Assembly: GCA_947652605.1 (NCBI GenBank)
Contig: OX393579.1
Coordinates: forward strand, 24,635,674 to 24,699,673
DNA from: Elmis aenea
Lineage: Eukaryota; Arthropoda; Insecta; Coleoptera; Elmidae
Reading direction: 5' to 3'
DNA: 64,000 nucleotides
The notes under the pieces were generated by a model that saw only the letters and a list, made by a program, of their open reading frames with translations, was not told the origin of the DNA and did no database searches. The position numbers were made by a program, and so were the translations under genes. This document shows, piece after piece, positions 1 through 7,991 of the stretch; the first letter of the stretch is position 1, and the number at the start of each line of letters is the position of its first letter.

Positions 1-874
1 TTGCTAGAGTATAGGTTTAAATTTGGCAAAGTTGATAAATTTGGTGCTCATTAATAATCCAAAGAGAAATTGGAAATATCTCAAACGATGTCCGAGAAAA
101 TTTGGAAAAACTGGAAAATACGATTTTTGAAAATCGTTTATAACTCCTTTGGAGTATGAAATATTTCAAATGTGTAAAAACATTGCCGAAGCAACTTTTT
201 AAGCCGAATCGGATGGTAGTCACAAATTTTTCTTAGATCGATTCGTTTTTGTTTTATGACAACCAACTTTGTTTTTGCTTATGGGCGCAAGTTTTGCTAT
301 TTACATTATCAAATAGCATTTATTTTTCTAAATCCATTGATGTATCACACATGGTATTTTACTTTTTCTTTTATTGTCAAATTTCAAAAAATACGTTTTA
401 AACAATAACCATTATAAATCAGGTTGGCCGGTCATTGTAGTTTATGTTGTTTCCATGACAACCGATCAACAATCTAAAACTTTTAAAGGCCTGTTAGTCG
501 TAAAAATGAACTTTAATAACGAAGAAAAACGCGATATGCTGCCCATCAGAAAAAACAAAGTTGGTTGTCTTAAACAAAAACGAATCGACCTAGGAAAAAT
601 TTGTGACCACCATCCGATTCGGCTTAAAAAGTTGCTTGGGTAACTTTTTTACACATTTAAAATATTTCAAACTCCAAGGGAGTTATAAACGATTTTTAAA
701 AATCGTATTTTCCAGTTTTTTCTTATTTTCTCGGATACTGTTTGAGATATTTCCAATTTCTCTTTGGATTATTAATGAGCACCAAATTTAGCAACTTTGC
801 CAATTTTAAACCTATACTCTAGCTATTATAATACGCGAGATCCCCATGCTTAAACTCGAATTTCAAACACCCTG
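1..874. mobile_element. Foldback element, family A (5' end outside window)
   Basis: The first ~290 bases are repeated in inverted orientation at about 535-874, with a ~245-bp spacer. The right end reads CACCCTG followed by TA. A second copy starting at 13575 shows the missing left terminus to be CAGGGTG preceded by TA. Arms of several hundred bases with a TA target fit a non-autonomous Tc1/mariner-like palindrome. No transposase is visible inside. Short open frames across it are by-products of the repeat. The right end interrupts a HARBI1 fragment. Confidence 0.75.
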
Positions 875-876
875 TA

Positions 877-1067
877 TACTCCAATTGAGGCTCAATTTGA
901 TCTAAGATCACAATAACTGTCTCTTTTGTGAGGCGAAAACGCATAAAAAAACGATCGTATTCGAAATCCGTAAATGGATTTGCGCGAACAAATCGCCCTC
1001 GAGGAATTACAGGGTCGTACAAGTCATCATCTGCATCATCTATCATATTTATAAAGTCAATATCCAT
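877..1067 (-). pseudogene. HARBI1-like nuclease, N-terminal fragment (PIF/Harbinger)
   Basis: The minus strand encodes an acidic start (DIDFINMIDDADDD) followed by FRLTKETVIVILDQIEPQLE. This is the usual N-terminal region of HARBI1-type transposase nucleases, where a ..YRLTK..V..LL..IE..L pattern precedes the DDE nuclease fold. The start at 1067 is the first Met and fits the family. After residue ~62 the frame runs into foldback A, so the last ~20 codons of the open frame belong to that insertion. No catalytic residue remains. It is a relic of a Harbinger element, not a host gene, and N-terminal homology alone cannot exclude a domesticated relative. Confidence 0.7.
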
Positions 1068-1458
1068 ATTTAAACTTAAACCACAATTTAAACAAACATT
1101 TAATACAAAAAAAGCAAATACAAGATAATTTTAGGTTATGTACTCCAGCTCAAGTTCTAGTAAACAGCGACTCAAGATGTGAGCTCAGCTCAAGTCGAAT
1201 ATGTTCTTAAAATTGCTTGGTGCAACACTTTACTTTATACCGTTAAGGCGAACTTAAGATTCAGCTAGATCTTAAGATGTGTCGGAGAAACTGGGCATTA
1301 ATCACTCAAGTTTACTGCGCATTCAGATTTTTCGTATACCGTAAAGCTTGGTTTACATTAGTCATGTGAGCGGCTCAACTCACATGAATTCATGTGACAT
1401 GAAAGCAATTGCATGTTTACACGCTTCATTTGAATTGCATTGTATTAGATGATTCAAG
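1068..1458. other. Non-coding stretch with possible Harbinger terminal sequences
   Basis: There is no open frame of note. Around 1130-1200 the words CTCAAG and GAGCTCAGCTCAAG recur. At 1375-1410 there are short overlapping palindromic words (CTCACATGAATTCATGTGA). Lying between two Harbinger-type coding relics, these may be terminal or subterminal pieces of the elements. No target duplication can be resolved. Confidence 0.3.
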
Positions 1459-1650
1459 ATGGCGAAAGTGGAAGTACACAAAGCAGTTCTTCAATCTGTA
1501 ACAATTGTAGCTAGTAAATTAATAAAGACATTGCGGAAGAAAAAATACCGAAAACGAGGGTATGGGTGAAACAATGCCTCTAGAAATCTGTTGCGTGAAT
1601 TGCAATCGGAAGATCCAATAAATTACAAAAATTTACTTAGAATTCTCGCA
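1459..1650 (+). pseudogene. Harbinger-type nuclease, frameshifted N-terminal fragment
   Basis: An ATG at 1459 opens a lysine-rich frame (MAKVEVHKAVLQ...) that ends at a stop near 1567. In a neighbouring frame the DNA encodes WVKQCL and then, after a further shift, RNLLRELQSEDPINYKNLLR. The pattern WV..WL..R...LL.EL..ED...YKN.LR is the common start of a second HARBI1-like nuclease group in insects. Two frame changes and no nuclease core make this a dead fragment. It differs from the HARBI1 relic at 877-1067, so two Harbinger lineages lie side by side. Confidence 0.55.
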
Positions 1651-1735
1651 TATCACCCACTACGCTTTGTATAGCGCCTTGCTCTTAATTCTTTATTTTT
1701 ATAATCATTGCTTTTTGAACTCCACAAACACTCGT

Positions 1736-1889
1736 AATTTTCATATACAGTCTCGCTAAATAATCGTTTCGCTGTAATTGTTGCAGCAGCTGAATGTGGT
1801 ACGGATGAAATTTATTCTTTTTTAGCATTCTTTAAACGGAGGTGCAACTTATTTAATTCGCTGCTAATTTTTCTGGTACTCAAATGCGG
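1736..1889 (-). pseudogene. DUF4817-type Tc1/mariner-like transposase, helix-turn-helix fragment
   Basis: On the minus strand one frame reads PHLSTRKISSELN and the next reads KKNKFHPYHIQLLQQL followed by QRNDYLARL. Together they resemble the DNA-binding and linker region of insect transposases with a DUF4817 N-terminus (STR.IS.ELN ... K.HPYHIQLVQEL). A frameshift separates the halves and no DDE core follows. The adjacent sequence to 2138 contains an open frame on the other strand that I regard as chance. Confidence 0.5.
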
Positions 1890-2139
1890 GTTTTAATAAA
1901 CGGTTTTCCGATTGAAAAAAGCAATTTTTGTCACATATTTTATAGTTTTAATCAAACTGACATTGGTAAGTACAACAATCATCTTTTGTTTAAAAATTCT
2001 TTTAAAAATTACGGCTTACCTCCATGGCCTTCTTTAAAACATTCCAATTGTCTTAGTAATATTAATAAAAATCGAGATAATTCGAAAAATATCAACTTTA
2101 GGTATAGGACATGCTTAACAATTTTGAAAGACAATTGAA

Positions 2140-2383
2140 TTCTCTACAAGAAAATGTAAAAATATACATGTTGTTGTATTTAAGAAAATGACTTATCGAT
2201 GTTTATATTTTCATAAGTTTTATATATAATATTATTCTAAATGTAGCTAGCGCAAAGTGTTAATTAATTTATTGTCAATCTAATTTTTAAACAAAATTTT
2301 ACTGCTTTTTTAAAGAACTTAAATGTAAAAAAAATGATACTGCTGTATTGCTCAACTTTGTTATTTTAAATGGAACACCCTGT
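2140..2383. repeat. Degenerate arm of the 45848-47964 foldback family (family F)
   Basis: The run from the GAAAATGTAAAAATATACATG region through the CACCCTG at 2377-2383 matches, with divergence, the order of words at 47440-47790 inside the 2.1-kb foldback. Shared words include TATTTAAGAAAA, TGTATTGCTCAA and AAGTGTTA. It ends in CACCCTG plus TA. There is no coding content. Confidence 0.5.
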
Positions 2384-4408
2384 ATATTTTTACATTTTTG
2401 GAAAGAGGAAGCGATTTTGGATACAAATGCACTATTTTGGTTAATGTTTATAACCTCAAATTTTTTTTAAAACAAAATTTAGTTTTTTATTAAGGGTGCC
2501 GTGACCTGCACAAATTGATTTTTATTATGTCAACAATTGTCCAAAAAACGTTTTTGTAAATTTTCAATGACATTTAGGTTACTTTAATCGGCTTTGAAGG
2601 TTGCGGAATCGGTTTTTTGACAAAAAGTCAATATTTTTAAAAGGAACCATGCTGGTACTAGCGGTTATTTAAATCAAGCATTTTCTAACGAATTCATCGA
2701 TACCAATAACTTGTATTTTTATTTAAGAGTCTGCTTCAAACATTTCAAATTATTGTGAAAATTATTAAGAGATCCTGTTAATCGCAGTACAGTGTGGTCT
2801 ATTTTCGATGCCCATACAGGGTATCTCGGTTATTATCAGAGATAGAAAAAAACTAAATACATAAACTCGATTTATTTTTTCGAGAGAAATTTATTGCCGT
2901 AAACAGATTTTTAATATCTTTTTTAATTTTCGAAATATAGCCAAAAACCGATTTTTGGCACTTTTCAAAAATGTTAAATATCTCGTTTAAACGAGAAGAT
3001 AGAAAAAAACTTTAAATACATTTTTCGCATGATTTTTTGTGCTTAATAAGATAGCGATGTTCAATTGTTTTTTACTTATATCAATGCCGATATATTGCAC
3101 CTAACTTTCTTATTTTAAATGGCAACCATAGGCAAATTATATATTTTTGAAAAACGCAAAAAATAAGCTTTCGATTCATGTCAAAGCCAACTATGGTTGT
3201 CATTTAAAATAAGAAAGTTAGGTGTAATATATCAATATTTGTATGAGTAAAAAAAATTGATCATCGCCATCTTATTAAGGACAAAAAACCATGCAAAAAA
3301 TGTTTTTAAAGTTTTTTTCTATCTTCTCGTTTAAACGAGATATTTAACATTTTTGAAAAGAGCCAAAAATGGTGTTGGCTTAATTTCGAGTATCAAAAAA
3401 GATAACAAAAATGTTAAATATCTCGCTTAAACGAAAAGATAGAGAAAAACTTTAAAGACATTTTTTGCATGGTTTTTTGTCCTTAATAAGATGGCGATGT
3501 TCAATTTTTTTTTACTCATACAAATATTGATATATTACACCTAACTTTCTTATTTTAAATGACAACCATAGTTGGCTTTGACATGAATCGAAAGCTTATT
3601 TTTTGCGTTTTTCAATAATATATAATTTGCCTATGGTTGCCATTTAAAATAAGAAAGTTAGGTGCAATATATCGGCATTGATATAAGTAAAAAACAATTG
3701 AACATCGCTATCTTATTAAGCACAAAAAATCATGCGAAAAATGTCTAAAGTTTTTTTCTATCTTCTCGTTTAAACGAGATATTTAACATTTTTGAAAAGT
3801 GCCAAAAATCGGTTTTTGGCTATATTTCGAAAATTAAAAAAGATATCAAAAATCTGTTTACGGCAATAAATTTCTCTCGAAAAAATAAATCGAGTTTATG
3901 TATTTAGTTTTTTTCTATCTCTGATAATAACCGAGATACCCTGTATGGGCATCGAAAATAGACCACCCTGTACACTGTTCATAACTACAATAAAACAAAT
4001 GATCGTTGTTTTATGTTTAACTACTATAGTCATTTAATTAAAAAGTCCAAAAATTTTAGTAATCATTTTAACATAATTAGATTACTGCAATTAAGGGGAT
4101 CTCTTAATAAATTTTCACAATAATTTGAAATTTTTTAAGCAGACTCTTTAATAAAAATACAAGTTATTGGTATCGATGGATTCGTTAAAAGATGCTTGAT
4201 TTAAATAACGTTTTTTGGACAATTGTTGACATAATAAAAATCAATTTGTGCAGGTCACGGCACCCTTAATAAAAAACTAAATTTTGTTTTAAAAATGTTT
4301 TGAGGTTATAAAAATTAACCAAAATAGTGCATTTGTATCCAAAATCGCTTCCTCTTTCCAAAAATGTAAAAATATACAGGGTGTTCCGTTTAAAATAACA
4401 AAGTTGGG
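2354..4408. repeat. 2.05-kb outer inverted repeat enclosing a second palindrome
   Basis: Left arm 2354-2785 and right arm about 4080-4408 are reverse complements. Shared words include TTATTAAGGGTGCCGTGACC and AATACAAGTTATTGGTATCG. The right arm lacks about 115 bases present at 2551-2665. The junction phrase ATACAGGGTGTTCC with TTTAAAATAACAAAG lies at the extreme ends. A complete palindrome (2790-3970) sits between the arms, with about 110 bases of other sequence. No protein is encoded. Confidence 0.75.
2790..3970. mobile_element. Palindromic foldback element, 1181 bp, nested
   Basis: The left end CAGTGTGGTCTATTTTCGAT and the right end, the complement of CAGGGTGGTCTATTTTCGAT, are both flanked by TA. 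The arms pair almost end to end and meet near 3380-3410, so the element is essentially one long hairpin. Within each arm the phrase TATCTTCTCGTTTAAACGAG is repeated. An internal CAGGGTATCTCGGTTATTA resembles the terminus of another family member, suggesting composite origin. There is no coding capacity. Confidence 0.8.
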
Positions 4409-4789
4409 GTCATTTCCGGTGAAACCGGAAGTGAAACAAATGTGTGCAACGGCTCAAAAAGCCCGGTTTTTTGCACATATCATATGTCTAAATTTTCATT
4501 TATCTTAAATAAAAACTAAAGAAAAAAAAGGGGGTGTACCACACTTCATTTACACCCGGTATATTTATAACACATCAATGAACTCAGAAAAAGATCTATT
4601 TAATGGTGTAAATGGCAAAAAATAATTTTAAAAATAATTTTTCCGTTTCCTAATTTACTCGAATACCGTTTGAGATATTTTTAATTTCTCTTCGGATTAT
4701 TTATGAGCACCGAATTTAGCAACTTTGCCATACTTAAACCTATTCTCTGTCTATTATAATCAGCGAGATCCCCAATTTTAAACACCCTG
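4409..4789. repeat. Repeat debris ending in a partial right arm of foldback family A
   Basis: From about 4645 the sequence matches the right arm of the element at 1-874 (TTATGAGCACCGAATTTAGC and neighbours). It ends in CACCCTG plus TA at 4789-4791, with a ~14-base deletion near the end. The preceding part holds the near-palindrome TTTCCGGTGAAACCGGAA at 4423-4440, also found in the 45848-47964 family, and a possible terminus ACACCCGGTATA near 4555. No gene is visible. Confidence 0.5.
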
Positions 4790-4791
4790 TA

Positions 4792-5834
4792 TATGGAATA
4801 TAATAATAAACGATAAAAAGACAATGACATTTATCGTTTTGTATTTGCATTTTCGAAATCGATTCAAAAAAGCTGCTCATTTTGATGACCAGTGATTACA
4901 AAAGGTGGTACTTATTGTTATTCATGGAAAATATAATATATAAGTTTAATATTTTACTTCATACACCTAGACATTGCCAAAATGGTGAAAACGTGATTAG
5001 AGACTTTTTCTAAACGTGTGAATCCATCAAACTATGGAAGTCCAAAATTATCACGAACATAATGTTTTGTTACATTAGCAAAGCCTTATCTTATAACCAG
5101 TAGTGAACTAAAAAAAAAAAAAAAAGTACCACAGCGCTCGTCGACAATGATTAGAATATTTGTGCAGAATTTATTTATGACAAATAAAAATTGTTAAACG
5201 TAAAAGCAAGGGCAAATAAAAATAAAACAAAATGATTCTGTTATGACATTTAGAAAAGGTTTCTTCTCTCCAAAAAGTACCAGAAACCGGAATGTCATTC
5301 CGGTGCGTTTCAGCCGACTTCAACCTACTTATAGCATTACCTTATCTTTCTTCGCATATTCACTTGAGATATCTCCCTTTGAAGGTTATATCGACGTATC
5401 GAAAATTGATTGATAATTCTTGATGTATCAGTGCATCGATATACATATTAGTATTCCGTTCATCAAGTATTGTAAATCAGATATCGTTCACACTCGATAT
5501 CGCCATTATTATCATATAAAGATTGTTTCACATGAAGAATAATTGAATACTAAAAAGTTTTGCAAAATCTAATCCTTTGTTTCCGTGGCCTTAAAAATAT
5601 CAGTTTTAAAAATCCTATCAGGGCCAGGCAGTTACAATAGTCTTCAGAAGTTTTAATTGTTACTTAAAACATTTTTGTTAAGCAATTAGTAATCACAATT
5701 TATTTTTAGTATTACTCATCTTAGGTATTTTACAGCTAATCATTGGCAGAAGAGATTTATCTCAACATATTTTAAGCATTTGAATTGCGTTGAATTCGCA
5801 GATAAACGAATGCAAGCACGCTTATGTTATGTTA
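4792..5834. other. AT-rich non-coding stretch
   Basis: I see no conserved protein segment or resolvable element. There is a poly-A run near 5109-5125 followed by AGTACC, and a short inverted word pair (CCGGAATGTCATTCCGG) near 5288. Confidence 0.4.
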
Positions 5835-6369
5835 AGTCTGTTTTATACTATAGGTACTATTTTTTCGTTTAAGAAAATCGTATACGATTTTCTAGTACGG
5901 TGTCAATCAGAAATTAAAAATCTTGAACGAAAAATTCGTACGAAATTACTACCTTCCCTAAATGCGTCCAATTTTAGCATGCGCGCATGCGTATTCTACT
6001 ATAACTGTATGGCTGTATCTGACCGCATGTCATTTGTGGGTTAGGGTAACTGAAACAATCAAACGATGTTAAATATTACTTATTACCGTTATAATCCCTC
6101 ACAATTTGTTTTGTAGGAATAAATATGTAGAATGGAACAAGCGTTAAATATACGTTAAATTTGAAAATGATTGCTCAAGGTGCCAACAAAATATGATAAA
6201 AGTTACTAAAAAGTAACCAAAATATATTGGAGTTTTCGTACCAAAAAATAATAGTACAATGTAAATGGTTCATATTTTCCATGCTAAATTCTTGAACGAA
6301 ATTTTTGTATTAAAAATCGTACCTATACGATTTTCTTAAACGAAAAAATAGTATAGTATAAAACAGACT
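5835..6369. mobile_element. MITE, 535 bp, TTA target duplication (PIF/Harbinger-like)
   Basis: The termini are inverted repeats beginning AGTCTGTTTTATACTATA, and the similarity continues for about 45 bases (TACTATTTTTTCGTTTAAGA). TTA lies directly outside each end (5832-5834 and 6370-6372). A 3-bp TTA duplication with long terminal inverted repeats is typical of PIF/Harbinger MITEs. The 84-codon open frame at the left end starts outside the element and I regard it as chance. Confidence 0.7.
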
Positions 6370-6975
6370 TTACACAGACTGGATAGCAAAGAATGTTCAC
6401 TCATTGACAGAGATTTTAATATTCTACTAATTTACGCTTCCACCGTTAAAGCATTAAAACGGGTATTCAGTTATGAAGATATTAACCATTCACTTATAAA
6501 ATTTATAAATCATACATAAGAAAAGGCATGAAAACTGGTAATATTAGTAATAAAACTGTAATGTATGTACGACAATCTAGTTTTAGATTGCTCTATGGTG
6601 CAAAACACCTAGAGAGCATAAATGTAATACACCTGTAACAATACTCAATATATGCCGTTTAGGCCCCGGCTCCACGTACGATATTTTAACGCATGTATCT
6701 GCGTTAAATTGACGGGCAAAAATAGGTAACATTAGTTTAAATGAGAGGTGGCTCCACGTCCGATAACGGATCGTACTACTTCTGCGTCTTCAAAGTCATA
6801 ACGCACTTGGACGCAGCTTGTTCCATTTTCAATCCGATAAATAATCGAGTCAGTATCGTGACACGCGGCTCCACGTGCGTTGTGCATGCGTCCGTCCGCC
6901 TACTCCTACTGGTGACATTGTCTTGTGAATTTTAATTCTCTTGATTTGTCCGCTTTTGCTATTTTTCACTGCGAA

Positions 6976-7122
6976 ATGTCGGAAATAGATAGCGAAATTT
7001 TAATTTTAGAAGTAGAGAAGCATCCATGCCTGTATGATTTAGGCAACGAAAACTATAAAAATAGAACAGCCAAAATGGCAGCATGGATGGATGTTTACAT
7101 TTTTCTCTTGCCAGGGTACTGA
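6976..7122 (+). pseudogene. MADF-domain protein of Harbinger, N-terminal fragment
   Basis: From the ATG at 6976 the frame reads MSEIDSEILILEVEKHPCLY and continues DLGNENYKNRTAKMAAWMDV. This matches the start of MADF (Myb/SANT-like) domains, where I..V...PCLYD....YK......AW follows a short acidic leader. In Harbinger transposons such a protein binds the ends and partners the nuclease. About 40 of the expected ~85 domain residues remain before the sequence runs into the 3' end of the opposing HARBI1 gene. An upstream in-frame ATG at 6925 exists, but the family starts near the acidic leader, so 6976 is preferred. Confidence 0.7.
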
Positions 7123-7458
7123 TCCCTGGTCGGGACAAAAATATGAAGTAAATAAGTCTTTGATGTGAATTCCATTACGGTTTCCTCTAGTTCCCAAAGC
7201 ATGAATACTATCTAAAGAGCACGTTAATGTGTCTTCGAATTGATAGCCATCACGTTTTCTGACAAAATTGTGCAGTGCACAACATTTTTTTATGATACAG
7301 TCAGCAAAGTCAGGATTAACATCAATCGGATGATGAAAAATTCGGCATTTATTGGCCAATATACCAAACGTACACTCTCTACATACCGTCGTGCTTTTGA
7401 AAGATGGCAATTGAAGATCTTCTTATGCGTAAGGTTTCTGTTTGGGAAACGCCTCATT
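7105..7458 (-). pseudogene. HARBI1 nuclease, C-terminal fragment (copy 1)
   Basis: Reading the minus strand from 7458, NEAFP is followed in a second frame by NLTHKKIFNCHLSKARRYVE and, back in the first frame, by FGILANKCRIFHHPIDVNPD and CCALHNFVRK. It ends near SVPWQ. This is the C-terminal third of HARBI1-type transposases: the RxxVE..FG segment carries the last acidic residue of the DDE triad, and LHNF and a terminal PWQ are family hallmarks. Two frameshifts and loss of the first two-thirds make it non-functional. The open frame on the other strand at 7240-7461 is antisense to it. Confidence 0.82.
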
Positions 7459-7709
7459 TAATTTTTACTTAGGGCAAATGCAGAACTATCGAGCGGTAGA
7501 ATGTCGTACGTGGAGCCAGGTTGTTGCGTTTTGCTTCCGATATAGGTACGACTTGTATACGTTTTGAAAACGATACGTGGAGCCGGGGTACACGATACGT
7601 TTTTAGTCCGTCAATTTAACGCAGATACATGCGTTAAAATATCGTACGTGGAGCCGTGACCTTATAGTCAGACGTGTTATTTTTGTATAAGAAAATAAGA
7701 TACAAAACA

Positions 7710-7726
7710 ATTGGCGACGAGGTATA
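7710..7726 (+). promoter_or_regulatory. Candidate primer-binding site of the gypsy element
   Basis: The sequence ATTGGCGACGAGG follows the left LTR directly. Its position and the TGGC start fit a tRNA primer-binding site. I did not match the complementary tRNA. Confidence 0.55.
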
Positions 7727-7737
7727 AGAAACGCGTG

Positions 7738-7991
7738 TATGTAATATTCAAATTAATATTATAACCGTTAGTGTGTTTTCATTTCGCATTTCAAGATAAG
7801 TGGAAATGAAATCTAAAGACGCGTAAATATAGTATTCATATTAATATTATAACAGCAGTCAATTCAATTGCATTTCAAGACAAGTGTGATTGAAACTTAA
7901 ACGCAAGTAAATATAATATTCAAATTAATATTATATTAGTTAGTGTGTGCATTTCACATTTCAAGATAAGTGTGAGTGAAACATTTGAACA
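7738..7991 (+). repeat. Gypsy leader: three tandem units of ~84 bp
   Basis: Three diverged units start near 7738, 7826 and 7910. Each contains an A/T word (AATATTCAAATTAATATTAT), then GCATTTCAAGATAAGTG or a variant, and ends with a GAAAT/GAAAC word. The array fills the untranslated leader and stops at the gag start. Such repeats could act in packaging or translation, but that is inference. Confidence 0.7.

Larger units (their letters stand above)
6662..7661. mobile_element. Non-autonomous PIF/Harbinger element, 1000 bp, copy 1
   Basis: Terminal inverted repeats of nearly 60 bases start GGCCCCGGCTCCACGTACGA on the left and GGTCACGGCTCCACGTACGA on the right. TTA flanks both sides (6659-6661 and 7662-7664). 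The ten-base word GGCTCCACGT occurs three times forward near the left end (6668, 6750, 6867) and three times reversed near the right end (7508, 7575, 7646), fitting subterminal transposase sites. Inside are a truncated MADF gene on the plus strand and a truncated HARBI1 nuclease on the minus strand, the usual two-gene Harbinger arrangement after a large internal deletion. A second copy is at 23745-24744. Confidence 0.92.
6557..7709 (+). repeat. Left LTR (150 bp), split by a Harbinger insertion
   Basis: The LTR sequence runs 6557-6661 and resumes at 7665-7709. Removing the 1000-bp insertion and one TTA copy gives exactly 150 bp, the length of the right LTR. It opens with TGTAATGTATGTACGACAAT and closes with GATACAAAACA. 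The insertion falls about two-thirds of the way along the LTR and separates any upstream promoter from the leader. Confidence 0.9.

Noticed and set aside
17..791. Open frames of 60-90 codons on both strands in the first 800 bases
   Set aside because: They repeat in inverted order because the DNA is a foldback arm, and have no conserved motif.
1884..2138. 84-codon plus-strand open frame
   Set aside because: It lies next to a transposase fragment on the other strand, has low-complexity Asn/Lys content and no known motif.
6741..6935. 64-codon open frame at the left end of the Harbinger copies
   Set aside because: It spans subterminal repeats upstream of the MADF start and matches no family.
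7240..7461. 73-codon plus-strand open frame, repeated at 24323-24544
   Set aside because: It is antisense to the HARBI1 remnant; conservation between the copies reflects the element, not a protein.
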